Shown piece after piece: positions 47,496 to 58,530 of a stretch of DNA of 64,000 bases. Origin of the DNA: Datisca glomerata (lineage: Eukaryota; Streptophyta; Magnoliopsida; Cucurbitales; Datiscaceae); contig QANY01009317.1 in the NCBI GenBank assembly GCA_003255025.1, forward strand, positions 1 to 64,000. The letters are read 5' to 3'. Both the position numbers and the translations under genes were made by a program. Under the pieces are notes generated by a model. The model was not told the DNA's origin. It worked only from the letters and a program-made list of their open reading frames with translations, and did no database searches. How positions within the stretch are numbered: position 1 is the stretch's first letter; every line of letters begins with the position of its first letter.

Positions 47496-48556
47496 ACACT
47501 CGAAATCATGCCGACTAAATCCTCTTCAGAATTATTACTTGGGGGCCATCGGCCTTGCCTCGTATAAAGCTCCACACCAGGTTGTTTATGACTCTTCCAA
47601 GCAATGAAACCAAAGCACAAAGCTACAAAGTTTCAGTTGTCAATCAGATCACGTGTTATGCACAGATTTATAGAGAGATATTTAAATAAAAGAAAATCTA
47701 TAAAATTATAATTTTATTTATATATAGATTGAATACATTACAACACCCATGGAAAAGGCCCCAAAGACCTTTTGTATTTTTTATTTGCCAAACTCAGGCC
47801 ATCAAGATAAAAAAAACAAATAAAATATTTCGAATATTTTTGGAATGTAAAAGTTAAAAAAAGAAAAAGAAAAGTATATACACGTGTAACCATCACACGT
47901 GTAAAACCACTCATAGACTCCAGTATGGTTGTTAGGCCGTTGAAGCTCAACGCCTAGGCCGAATAAGAAAAAAAAGGCAGTTCCCGCCAAAAAAACACTC
48001 ATACACACGTGTGTGCCAGCAACAAAGCATGTGCACACATGCCACTCAACGTCTGTGAAAAAAAAAAAGTTTTGACCCCTCTCTCAAATTTATTTACTTT
48101 TTAAAATTTGGGTCTTCACCATTGAAGCAATCCCCAATCTTCAAAAGCTTAATGCCTCTGATATTCTTAATTTCTCTGTAAGAAGGGACCCACACTCTAC
48201 CCCCTTTCATTTATTAATCAATGCAGCCTTTGAATTCAATCCCCCACCCCACTTGTTTCACACTCCAATGACTCCACTATATTGAACAAACCCCTCTTCC
48301 ACCCTTGGGAATCTGCAAAGCCATTAATGAATGGCGATACCCACTAAGCAAAAAGATAAATTAATAAGTCCTCCATACTCACCAAACTTTTAATAAGTAC
48401 ATTTAATTTACTATCACTCTATGTTAATTTCTTTCTTTTTTTTGTTTTTTTAACCTCAAAATCCTCCAAAAAATTGTTGAGGTTTTCTAAACTTTCTAAA
48501 CAAGTTGGACCACACTTCCTTTTCTTTCTTTTTTTATTCGGTTCCTTTTTTTATCC
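47496..48556. other. Spacer downstream of the cyclin gene
   Basis: Lies 3' of the minus-strand cyclin gene. An AATAAA motif on the minus strand at 48538-48533 is only 19 bp past the stop codon, and another is at 48213-48208. Either may serve polyadenylation. No other gene seen. Confidence 0.4.
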
Positions 48557-50929
48557 TCACTCGGAGTTTCCTTTGTCATCATCTACCCATAAGCAGTTAT
48601 TTAATTTTCTCCTTTTGTAGGATGAGGATGAGGATGAGGATGGTGATGAGTCACTGGACCTCACTCTTGCACAAACTGTCGCTCGCTGCTGTGGTAATAT
48701 TTTTGGGGTCTTTCTTCGGCTGCTGTCTAGCACCAATTCTTGCATATATTGGTAGCAACCCATGATCTTATCCTGCAAAACAGAACATGATAGTTATTGA
48801 TTTTTCAATCAATTTAAATATTTAAACGTGATTATAATTATAATCTCATATATACTTACTTTGCTTAATCCGTTACACCATGATTCAGCGTGTTCAGGAT
48901 TAAAAAGGGAGAGATTAGGAATTTCATTTGCAGCACAAAGTAAGGCTGCGGCAGCAACGCACGATGGCCAGTATTCAAGAAAGCTAGCTTCTGTGTGCAC
49001 AATATTATCATTAAAGCTTAATTTCAGCTCATTGGTCAAAATGGCTTTTACTTTTATACATATTTTTATATATTTATAGACGGAAATATGTATTTGTAAT
49101 CTAATTTTTATCCATAAATTAACCTCTGATATTGGATAAGATAATTTCTGTGGCTCGTGAAATCAGAAATCCGGTGAAATTTCCGGTCGAGTCGAGCTTG
49201 CACGCGAAGAACCCGATGAAGTTGAACGGAGTAATCGATCTCAACCGCCAATCCAACACGCTTAGCACGAGAAGCTCCATTCTACATATGGTTTTGGGTT
49301 CAAATATATATTTGGCTGCCTCAACCTGAAATTTAATTAATTTCCATTTTTGCAATATATTAAACTAATCTCATCTAATTACGAAAAATGAGAGAAAAAT
49401 AAATTATTAAGATATAAAAGGAATAAAAATGTACATACGTACCTGGAGGTCCAATAATGAAGGAAGCAACGGCTCCTCCATTTTAGCGGCTAGCGACAAG
49501 CAAGAAACAGAGAGGAGATGCATAGGCCATCCATCTGTTCGCTGAAATGATGGAGAAGAAAAACTAGACCATTAGGAATAGCGCGGTAAAGAAATAAATT
49601 ATTCCACTGTTCGGTTTGAGATTCTTGTTATTTGTCATGTCGCGGTCCAGTGTCCACCGTCCGTTGCTGTTCATATTTTAGTTTGTTGGCATAAATAACT
49701 TCATGTGGCTCAAAAACAATAATAAATCTTATAAAAAGTACACGTTGAATACCAAATGTACTTTTCTACTGTACTCGTCTACTGTATTTATATCAACTTA
49801 TTAATATTATGTAATCATAATAATCAAATTACAAATTAAAAAATAAAGTTTAAATTTTGTAATAGAACATATATATACTTTTTTTCTATAAAGTAGGCTG
49901 TGAAAGTTGGGACTTCTTTTTGGTGAAATAAAATTGGGACTTATTGGACACTGCCCAATTTGTCTTCTACATTGTCCCATTCTAGAACCATGATCGCAAT
50001 AAGTCGCACAAAAACCATTTGATAATTTTGTTTTGTCAGATAATATTACTCCAACACATAAAACTTATAATATGAGTGTTGATGAGACTTATTCAGTGTA
50101 TCAATTAATCTTGTCAAGTATTTTAGAAATTTAGTATAATTTAGGTATAGAATTTATATTAACATTTGAAAATTAGAGGACATGATAAGATGCAAGATAA
50201 ACAAAATTAGAGCACTGATAACTAGATTCTCGTGATGATTATCTTAAATCTTCAAGATAATCAGCGCATGATTTTCTTCCATTTCCGAAAGCTTACCGGC
50301 AAGCGGCGAGAGTAGAGGAACCGATCCAAGTAGTTAACCGCGAGGTACGCCGTCAGCGGCTGAAAACCATAGTAAGCTTGAACCTGCAAACGTGGCAGAA
50401 ATTAACATGTACTTAAGGCTAGTGATACTAAAGTAATAAAAATTAAAATACGCCATAAAATCGAAATTGCGCCGCCGATAGGTGAGGGAATAAGAGCGGC
50501 TTATTGAAAAATGCCAATATCGTCTCCGATTATATCTCTCAGCTGATGGACTCAGATCTACGCCTCCGTGCCAGTTAAAAGACCTCCGGTACATTGATGG
50601 TACAAGTGACGGCAAATAATAGTGGCATTTTGGTAAGAATGGAGAAACGATTGTTTCATCATTCAAAAGTTGCGATAAAGCATATCAGTTAATCGTACCT
50701 TGAGAATCCATGCAACGGACTCTGCTCTAGCGGATGCGTCCAGCCGCGATAAATAATCTAAACCAGGCACAAAGTGCCTCTCTTCTTCGATGAATCCGTT
50801 TATCGACTCCTCGATGGAGGCAGAAGATTCAACGTCCGACGAGAAATCCGGCGAATCTCCGGACATGACTCCGGAGGAATCCTCGTCGCAGAGTAGGTTG
50901 GAGAAGCAATCGGAGCACGATATTGACAT
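48557..50929 (-). CDS. CYCD1: D-type cyclin, CYCD1-like
   Basis: An intact six-exon gene for a 321-aa G1 cyclin, which binds a CDK (CDKA in plants) in the nucleus and promotes phosphorylation of retinoblastoma-related protein at G1/S. Exons: 50929-50699, 50383-50297, 49541-49443, 49325-49124, 48990-48860, 48772-48557. All introns are GT-AG and phases join without a break. The LxCxE motif LLCDE is at residues 12-16. Cyclin-box N covers about residues 49-170, with LTAYLAVNYLDRFL and LSLAAKMEEP (Lys conserved for CDK contact). The cyclin C domain follows (ASFLEYWPSCVAAAALLCAA). The C-terminus has a Ser run, then KRRK and an acidic tail. The sequence is closest to plant CYCD1. The segment between DYLSR and LDASAR appears about five residues shorter than in relatives I know. 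ATG chosen as the first Met before the LxCxE region. Confidence 0.93.
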
Positions 50930-51121
50930 GATCGCGCTGATAGTTCCTCATTTTCTTCCCATCATCCCTATCCAGTTTTACAAGTCTAAGGATAAGTGGT
51001 CGGATACGTTACCGGAATTCGTTCGCCGGACGGTGATATTGCGACTGCCGGTGTTGTATCTTTGAGCGAGACAGAAAGAGGAAGATACTAATTTAAGTTC
51101 AGATTTCTATCGATCTCTCTG

Positions 51122-51132
51122 GATATAAATAT
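51122..51132 (-). promoter_or_regulatory. TATA-like element of the cyclin gene
   Basis: On the minus strand TATTTATATCC lies about 195 bp upstream of the cyclin ATG and is followed by a CT/TC-rich stretch suited to a transcribed leader. Position and composition fit a core promoter. Transcript start unknown. Confidence 0.4.
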
Positions 51133-51164
51133 TAGGTAACGTGTTATTTTTTTTCAGATAAATA

Positions 51165-51205
51165 TTTTACCGGGAAATAGAAATGCGGGAAATTTTACCG
51201 GGAAA
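51165..51205 (-). promoter_or_regulatory. E2F-like site cluster upstream of the cyclin gene
   Basis: GCGGGAAA (51185-51192; TTTCCCGC on the gene's strand) matches the E2F consensus TTTSSCGC. It is flanked by two perfect direct repeats TTTTACCGGGAAA (51165-51177 and 51193-51205), each containing a near-consensus TTTCCCGG. The cluster is 236-276 bp upstream of the cyclin ATG. Confidence 0.55.
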
Positions 51206-52639
51206 AATGTATTTTCGTTTTGGAACAAATATTGTGTCATTGTCTCGCAGAAAATAATAATCATATGGGACTTAGAATATAAACCATTGACTACTTGATT
51301 AATTAAAGTATTAATCATTTATGTATTAATATAAAAATTTATTTTCTTACGTGATAAAAAATTTGACTTATGTCTTGATTAAGGTAAAATTAATCGTCAC
51401 ACGAAATTTATAACATGAATTTTTTTTTTCACAAACAAAAATATTGACATTGATGATTAATGATCGTAAAAAACGGCAAGTTTTAAGTCATGATAGCTCA
51501 ATTTTCTGAATAGATTTGCTACTGCCAAACAAAAGATACAACTAAGGAGCATTGAACCTTTCATTATCCCTCTACTGGTTTTCTTTTGGACTTGGACATG
51601 TCTTCCCTCTTCATTGTCCACTTTCGTCCCACTTATTCTTACCAACTTTTATCTTTCATATTACTAGCAATTAGATTATTACAAAGGTATTTATGTAAGT
51701 AGAGGTCAAAAATTCTAATAAGACTCCAACATTTTCATTATGCCAATTCCGTTACATAGAGCTCTGCGGCTAATATTGAAAGTTCCATTTTATGAGTAAG
51801 GTGATTGTAAAGGAATTTTTACAATTAAAATTTAAGAGAGAAAGAGTAAACTTGGTGAGATATAGAATTATGAGAGAATTAATGAAATAATGAGTAGTTT
51901 GTATTACTTATATTTTGATGTTACATTAGCCTCTGTTTATAGGCCTAAATCTAAAATTTAAAGTTTACATTAGGTATACAAATTTGTTTAACTTAATCTA
52001 TTAGTATCAGAAAAATGAATAAAAGAAATATCATACCTTTAACTCAATCTTTGATATCAATTTAAGATGATTTCATCCTTTCATTCTATCTCAAGGTTAC
52101 ACTCATTCATTCCTAGTTGTCATGTCAATGATCTGTTTACTCTTCTTTGATTGGCTCTGAAGTCTTCTCTTTTATGGCGTGACAAGTGGTTTAAATAATT
52201 CTCGTTCAGCTGCCCATTTTGTGTTCTGCGTTAATGAAGTGTTGATATATAATATCATGTTATGAGATTCTAGGACCCACGCTCGAATATGAAACATCGC
52301 TACAATCATTACTTTTCTTTGATACCTCGTCTATTCATTGGTCCTCTTCTCATAGCATGTAACAACATGAAGCAGTAGAGAAATGATGTTCCTGAGATCC
52401 CTGACTGCGAATGCTTTATTTCACGCACCAGACACCGTCTGTTTCTCGATCAACCATCAGCTTGTCACTTCATATGCCCGTTTTACCTTTTTGTTCACAC
52501 CCGCGCCTTTAGAAACTAGTCCATGTTTAGTCGTAACACTGTGTTTGTCATCTTCTTTCCATAAGTCACTTTTTTCCTTCTTCCTTTTTAGTTTTTTTTT
52601 TATGTTTTGCCATGTCTGAATCTATCTTTTCTCCTGCAA
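51206..52639. other. No firm gene
   Basis: AT-rich. The stretch at 51830-52030 has LTR-like composition but no defined ends. An ORF at 52383-52619 shows no recognisable domain. Confidence 0.35.
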
Positions 52640-52985
52640 TCCTCAAGGTGAGAAATGGTAGGGAGTTTAGTGAGTTCATGAGGACTTATTCCCATGCTTT
52701 CTCGAGCAATGTCCACTGGGCATTAGGCGAAAAAGGCCCAATATCGTTCCCCCTATAGACCTCTTACTGAAATCACCTTCCACTTTATGTACGTAGCCCT
52801 TAGTTTTAGATTTTCTATGTCTCCTATAGTTCAAGAATTCTTTCATCATGATAGTTTTTTCCTTTCACATATTACTTCTGACACTTATAAAGTCCTCCTC
52901 TATTTCGAATCTATGAATAGGTTATTTGACCTAAACCTTGGATTTTTGGTGTTTAGAATGACTTACATTGTTAAGCCCCGATGAG
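52640..52985 (+). pseudogene. Gypsy-type gag/'putative transposase' domain-like fragment
   Basis: A frame (52787-52984) reads YVALSFRFSMSPIVQEFFHH, then LYFESMNRLFDLNLGFLVF and RMTYIVKPR. The pattern resembles the plant 'putative gypsy-type transposase' domain (PF04195-like) found in Tat/Ogre-type Gypsy elements. The upstream frame is broken. Identification is by pattern only. Confidence 0.35.
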
Positions 52986-53334
52986 GAAACTATTATGTGT
53001 GACCCATGAATGACAATAGGGAAGGTTGATAATGAACCTCCGACGAAGGCTAGGATATAGATGTTTTGATCATTTGGGGAGAATAGGGCGGTGATGGCCG
53101 TTGGAGAGTGCCTTAAAATTGGAGAACTTTTAGTAAGTGTCTTGGCCTGAGCCTCATTCTTCCTTTTAATTTCCCCTTTCTCTTATATCTTCTTTACTCT
53201 TTTTCTTATTTTTCAAAGTGATTCTCACTTCCGTTTTCTTTTCCTTATTGTAGGTAAACGGGTAAACAAAAAGTCATACTTCTCAAAGGAGAATGCTACC
53301 CACGTAGCTGCAGCTTTTCATGCCCCAATCCATG

Positions 53335-54110
53335 AATGGACCTGCTAGATCTGGCGAAGAGAGCGGTCTTTGATCCAAAATCTTTCATTTGGATCAATAT
53401 AGAACTTATCCATAACTGGAACTACTTTCAGATCAATATAAAACTTTCTGAGCCAAACCACTTCTTTCGCAGCTTCACAAGCCACTATATATACGTCTTC
53501 CATGGTAGAATCTATAATGCTGGATTGTTTAATACTTCTCCAAACTACAGCTCATCCACCGAGGGTGAATACTGATCCAGACGTCAACTTGTGATTGTCC
53601 GTGTCTCATTAAAACTCAGAATCAGTATATCCAGTGGGGTTCAGGTATGCTTATGAATAAACAAGCATATAATTTCTCCTTCTCCAAAGATACTTGAGAA
53701 TGTGTTTTACCGCAATCTAGTGTTCAAAACCAGAATTCGATTGATAAGGACTGACACGTCCTACTGTAGAACAAATGTTCGGTCTCGTACACAACATGGT
53801 ATACATGAGACTCCCGACTGCTAAAGCATATGAAACCTTTTTCATATCATCTTCCTCCTAAGGTGTAAGACACTGCTCCTTGGAAGGGACAATTCCATGT
53901 CTGGTTAGTAATTGACCTTTCTTGGAATTTTTCACAGAGAATCTTTCTAGCACCTTATTAATATAAGACGCCTGAGAAAGTGCCAAGAGCTTGTTCCTCC
54001 TATCTCTTAGATTTGGATGCCTAGAACATAGCTCATTTCTCTCAAATCTTTCATTTGGAATTTTTCAGCCCCCTTATGTTCTTCTAGTAGGATCTTACCG
54101 GTGGTCATCC
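53335..54110 (-). pseudogene. Copia-E reverse transcriptase end and RNase H (minus)
   Basis: The minus strand reads FQMKDLREMSYVLGIQI (about 54060), then HILKYLWRRRNYMLVYS and NPTGYTDSEF (53700-53610), and RNase H VFTLGG*AVVWRSIKQ, IDSTMEDVYIVACEAAKEVV, WLRKFYIDLKVVP (53576-53400). Same broad family as Copia-A. Stops and frameshifts throughout. No LTRs found at its edges. Confidence 0.88.
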
Positions 54111-54719
54111 TACTACACATATATAGTCGTATAGAAAACTTATATGTTATGTAAAGTCAACAAACTAAAATTTTACGAGAAAATTTATCCTTTAAAACAT
54201 TGGAAAGACTAAGTACTTTAAAGCCAACAAAAGAATCAATACTTGAATTTCAATTAGCTGTATAGGTTAAGCATATGTTAGAAATAATTTTGATTAGCTG
54301 CAAGACTATGCACTACAAAACTTTGAGCATATAACATACTATCGTATAGGTTTTTCCTCATCCAGTCTGGCCATAAGCAAATATACAAACGTTGTATCCA
54401 TCAAGGACATAACGAATTAATGGTTGTGTCTAAAAATATCACCCCTGCCAACATTTATACACTAAATATATTACAACAACTTTCATATCAAATGAGAAGA
54501 ACAAAAGATGCTTTGATAAACCAAACAAAAGATGATGAGAAATACTTATAGTTCATGAACATAAGTATTTCTCAACAGTTAATTTTTTTACCCAAAAAAC
54601 CTAATAAATATATGTAGTCTTTCAAATATATAGACATTATTGAAGTAATTTGTAGTAACTGGAAAACCATCTTAGGAAGGCATAATTGTAGGTGTTAATA
54701 ATTAAGAGACACATGTGTA
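54111..54719. other. AT-rich spacer
   Basis: No gene seen. CACTACAAAA at 54311-54320 resembles a CACTA terminus but no partner is convincing. Confidence 0.35.
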
Positions 54720-56117
54720 ATTGCCTAGGGTTGAAAGCTTCAACGTCAATTTCTAGACCTTGGCCTTCTTCCATCCACGGAAAACATTTTACATGTGTGC
54801 GCTAACAAGAGGTAACATTCTTCATATACAGAACTGGACAGTTTTCTATAGAACATTATTGAAAAGTTGAACATAATATTATTATACAGCCAATCCTAGA
54901 AGGTCAAGCTTTTGATAATGGTGGCAACTTATTATTATTTAGTACTAACAATTAACTTAAAGGCAGAAAAAGACATAAAGACTACGATCATAATACATAG
55001 AACAACAGAAAGTTGGGTTAACCTTATAAGGACCATATCAAGAGAAAGAGGAAATTAGTGAAAAAATCATACTTGAATATCACCATGCAAATTCCAAATA
55101 CATGACTTGTTCCCAGCTAGGCATGCATTTTCTTTTGCAACTATAGAACATGCTTAAATTTCAAAAGAAATGACAAAGAGACAACCAATCACATTGAAAA
55201 ATAAAAACACAATACAACCAACCTCCAATAACAAAGATCCCCATCTAAATGCTCCCAAGTTTATCCAATCATTTTCCAAACCAAGCAGCGCAGAAGAGAG
55301 CCCAACTGGTGCAGAGATACTTTGAGGTGCGATTTTTAGAGCTTGTTGGAAGTGTTCAACTCCCTTTACGAAGACATATCATATTATGATATTTAAGCAT
55401 CAAACACACACATAATCAACTAGGATACAAACATAAGCATAATTATGAGCATTACAATCCACTACTAAAAACTTAGAATCCTTTAGATAACCAGCAGAAA
55501 ATTTCATTTTATAGGATGAATATGAACCAAAGGGGTTTTCTTTGTTTATATATTTTCTTTTACTGATAAAAAATGAACCAAATAGTATGTTTCCCAAACA
55601 ATAGCATAATAAATTCTGTAAATAAAATTTAAATTCATCGTTATTATTGTTGAAATTACATTTAAATTTTATGTTCTGAAATTGAGAAGACCCTTTTAAA
55701 AATTGCAGAAATAAAAAAATGAGAGATTATATGGAACATGGTGCAGAAACTCCAAATAAAAAATATCACAGGTAAAACTCGATAAAAAAGTACTGATAAA
55801 AATACGATGATAAGGAAAGAGAAGTATGTTATCCAACATACAATAATAATTAATAATCTTACTTTCTTGGAGGAACCAAGCACCAAGGATACGTTTCCGC
55901 TTTCGATCAAAGCGCAAATACTCTACCAACTTTCAACTCAATTGCTTGCTCGTAGGACTGTTGGAATGAAAAAATGTATTGAGTTCTAAATTTATTAAAT
56001 TACAAATCTTCCAAACTCCCCAAAGGGAGGGTAAAAAAGTAGATAAGGAAATGAAGAAAATAAAACCTTAATAGTTGCTGTAAACCTGTCAAGTCGCTGA
56101 TAAGCAAGACACATAGC
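54720..56117 (-). pseudogene. SKI3-like TPR gene fragment, introns retained
   Basis: Five exon-like blocks on the minus strand match plant SKI3, the tetratricopeptide subunit of the Ski complex that assists cytoplasmic exosome RNA decay. Blocks: 56117-56067 AMCLAYQRLDRFTATIK; 55957-55863 SYEQAIELKVGRVFAL, then IESGNVSLVLGSSKK; 55363-55223 [18 protein letters not shown] to [12 protein letters not shown]; 55152-55073 VAKENACLAGNKSCIWN, LHGDIQ; 54801 to about 54720 KCFPWMEEGQGLEIDVEAF. GT-AG borders are kept. Exon 2 is 95 nt where a multiple of three is needed (one base lost), and the 141-nt exon does not fit the phase of the next exon (another base lost). The full gene encodes over 1000 residues, so this is a small internal fragment. 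It lies 188 bp beyond the EPSIN-like fragment, in the same orientation. Confidence 0.8.
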
Positions 56118-56304
56118 CTAAAACAAGAAAAATTCGTGGTTAGCAGGCCTAACAAGTTCTATATAAAAATCTGATAGTTAGTATAGCAGAGATTATGAAG
56201 TTTCTCCGTCCTTTTTCATCAAAGAGTGATATATTAATTGATTGAGGATGATAATTAACAGAAAAATGGGAGAAAATGTGATACATGCAAAGAAAATTTT
56301 ATAC

Positions 56305-56995
56305 CTCTCACTATGAACATGGCTTCAAGGCTCGCTCAAAGCTTCTTCATAACTAGGAGGAGCACCGATATTTTGTTCTGAAAATTTCCGATCAAGCTTC
56401 CTCCGATAAACTATACTAGACCAAAAAATACTAAGAATACACCCCTTGAGAATTTACCTTCCATTTTGAGATTGGTCACTACTTTTAAAAGAAGACATAA
56501 GAGTTGTTGTGTATATTGCGAATCAAATTTGATGACATTGGCATCTCTTCATTTAGAATATGGGACATACGACTCAATGGAATAGCGTTGCGTCGAGATA
56601 ATATATCTTGCTATTACCAGAAGATGTGAAAAAGACAAACATTTATTAAATGTCAAGATTGATATGTTTCTTTTTTTTAATTAATGCAAGAAATCAATCA
56701 GATATCCCCCCAATCATACCTTCAATACAAAAGTATGACCATTTCAGAATGGACTCATATACTTTAGATTTGAATGAAAACTTGATCCAAAGATTAAGCG
56801 CAAGATGGAAGCCTCTCAATCCAATAGAAGTAGAAAGTTCTAAATGCATGGACATTACCGGGATGAATGTTGACCGTCGTCATCAGAAGCACGGTCTCTC
56901 TCTCAATCAGAGCTCCGGCTTCTATGAGCACTTGGATTTCTTCCCCAATAATCGTCATCTCGGTAACTGTCTCTGCCATGACGTTCTTCATAATC
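56305..56995 (-). pseudogene. EPSIN-like (ENTH clathrin adaptor) gene fragment
   Basis: Two exons of the linker region of plant EPSIN, a clathrin-coat adaptor in vesicle trafficking. Exon 56995-56859: DYEERHGRDSYRDDDYWGRN, SRSSD*ERDRASDDDGQHSS. Exon 56415-56305: RRKLDRKFSEQNIGAPPSYE, EALSEP*SHVHSER. Intron borders are GT-AG, and the phase (2 then 1) joins correctly to code Arg. Both premature stops are TGA where relatives have Arg, consistent with CGA-to-TGA decay of methylated CpG. The N-terminal ENTH domain and the C-terminal motifs are absent. Confidence 0.8.
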
Positions 56996-57199
56996 CTATT
57001 ACCCTATTGCAATCGGTATCAGGCATCTGATATCAAACCTTAACACATCGACTATGGCTCACCCGCATTGTTCGCGCCTGAATTTCTTTTTCCCTCTTTA
57101 CCTCACTCTCTTTGTATCGTGTTTTTTGCTTAGGTTTTTTTTTTGCTAAAATACATGTCGGCTGACTGATTGGAAAACAATCAAAGAAATTATCTCATG

Positions 57200-57520
57200 C
57201 TCAAATCTGGGGAAGGAGAGAAAGCAATGAAAAAATAGAGGATGCATGCAAGAAATGCCCGAGAGAGAGCTTTGCGTAGTGAGGAAAGCTTTGTTCCAGA
57301 GAGAGCCATTTGTAAGCTTCGTTGCAGAGAGATGAGAGAAGAGAAACGCTTTGTTGCGGAGAGAACATAGGTGCTTCATTGCAGAGAGAACAAAGGCAAT
57401 TCAGAGAGAGTGAGATTCGGTGAGCCCTAAGATCGGTGAGAGAAAGAGATGTTAAAGGTGAGAGAAGAGAGTTGAAGCTGAGAGAAGAGAGAGTCAAAGC
57501 CGAGAGAAAGGGGGTTAAAA
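57200..57520. repeat. GAGAGA-rich repeat with GCTTTGTTGCAGAGAG units
   Basis: Several imperfect units containing CTTTGTTGCAGAGAGA or CTTCGTTGCAGAGAGA spaced about 25-35 bp (57290-57400), then AGAGAAGAGA repeats. Short inverted sequences, TTTGCTAAAATACA (about 57142-57155) and the complement TTTGCTAAAAAAACA (57529-57544), bracket the region. Confidence 0.7.
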
Positions 57521-57549
57521 GATGGAGTGTTTTTTTAGCAAATTTTTAG

Positions 57550-58239
57550 GCTGGTTGGAGATATTCATTCCCTGCTCTTTACCCTGCATAAAAAATGCAC
57601 CTTTGATTGCGTTTTAGTATAAAATGTAATGAAAGACTGCAATTAAAACACCAAATTCTTATAGCGCAACTTGTCTCGTCTGAATCTTTTAGCTACCTAA
57701 TCAATCATTACTACTTGACTGTCATCTGGATCCATTTCGTTTGTTCCCATGTATCTTTAGATCCTTCTCCTTCCTGTTCTTGCACAGTTCAGTGAGTTCC
57801 TTGCCCGTTCAAGGTAGTTCTCCGAGTCTCAGGTTCCTTTTCTCGTTCTAGAGGCGCATCTCCTTCGTTAGTCTTTTCCCGTTGGCCAGTCAGCTTTCCC
57901 GTTCTGTTACTCTTTCCCATTCTCGGTATTCGCCTGGTTGTTCTTCGTTTGTTTACGGGTGTCTCCCTACATCAGTCTTATCTCCCGTTTTCGCTTTCTG
58001 CGAGCCCTTTGGTTAGCCATCATTGTCCACGTGGTAGTGGGTATTTTTACCTGTTCAATCAATATTCAGAGTTCATAGATGAAGTCTAAGAATCCTGGTC
58101 TTCAAAGGGAGCGAGCTAATATCCCAAACTTTTTGTTCGTCATCTATAAAATTCAAAAGTATATGAAATAATTCTTGTCCAAAAGAGATGAGCTGCTATT
58201 GAGAAGTCAACTTCTAGATAGATTGGAGTGTTTCTTTTA
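57550..58239. other. Pyrimidine-rich stretch, no gene recognised
   Basis: 57780-58020 is GC-richer and repeats TTCCCGTT/CCCGTTC several times. It looks like transcribed leader or retroelement sequence but shows no domain. Confidence 0.35.
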
Positions 58240-58530
58240 GTGGAGGGAGTTTCTATTGTTCATCTCCTTTTGATGAAATACTCGGCCGATAAATAATAAC
58301 TGCAGAGCTTCCACCATTCTTCATAAGCTTTTCATGTTGACTGAAAGTGCAATATAATGACATTTTCTCTCTGGCATTGATTAACCAGAGCAATAATAAT
58401 GGAGGCAGCTTGAGCATAAGATTTCATGGATGAAATCTTGTTGATCATCGACAAAATAATCACATGCATTTTTATCTTTTTAGAATGAAGGGAGTCTGCC
58501 TTGTGGCTGCAACTCTAGAAAAAGATCAGT
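58240..58530 (-). pseudogene. Unrecognised gene fragment with splice-like borders
   Basis: The minus strand has an open block KMHVIILSMINKISSMKS, YAQAASIIIALVNQC, then after a possible acceptor TTGCACTTTCAG a second block QHEKLMKNGGSSAVIIYRPS ending at a stop near 58240. Composition is protein-like. I do not recognise the family. Same orientation as the EPSIN and SKI3 fragments, so possibly a third captured piece. Confidence 0.3.

Noticed and set aside
49132..49329. Plus-strand ORFs opposite the cyclin exons (also 48505-48765, 48828-49079, 50790-51065)
   Set aside because: Shadows of the minus-strand cyclin exons.
50334..50666. 110-aa minus-strand ORF overlapping the cyclin locus
   Set aside because: It runs through intron 1 into exon 2 in the wrong frame; spliced exons explain the locus.
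56650..57030. 126-aa plus-strand ORF
   Set aside because: Antisense shadow of the EPSIN-like exon; the minus strand carries the recognisable protein.
54311..57281. CACTACAAAA at 54311 and GTAGTG ending at 57281 as ends of a gene-capturing CACTA element
   Set aside because: Only the first six bases agree and the flanking 3-bp sequences (ATG, AGG) differ.
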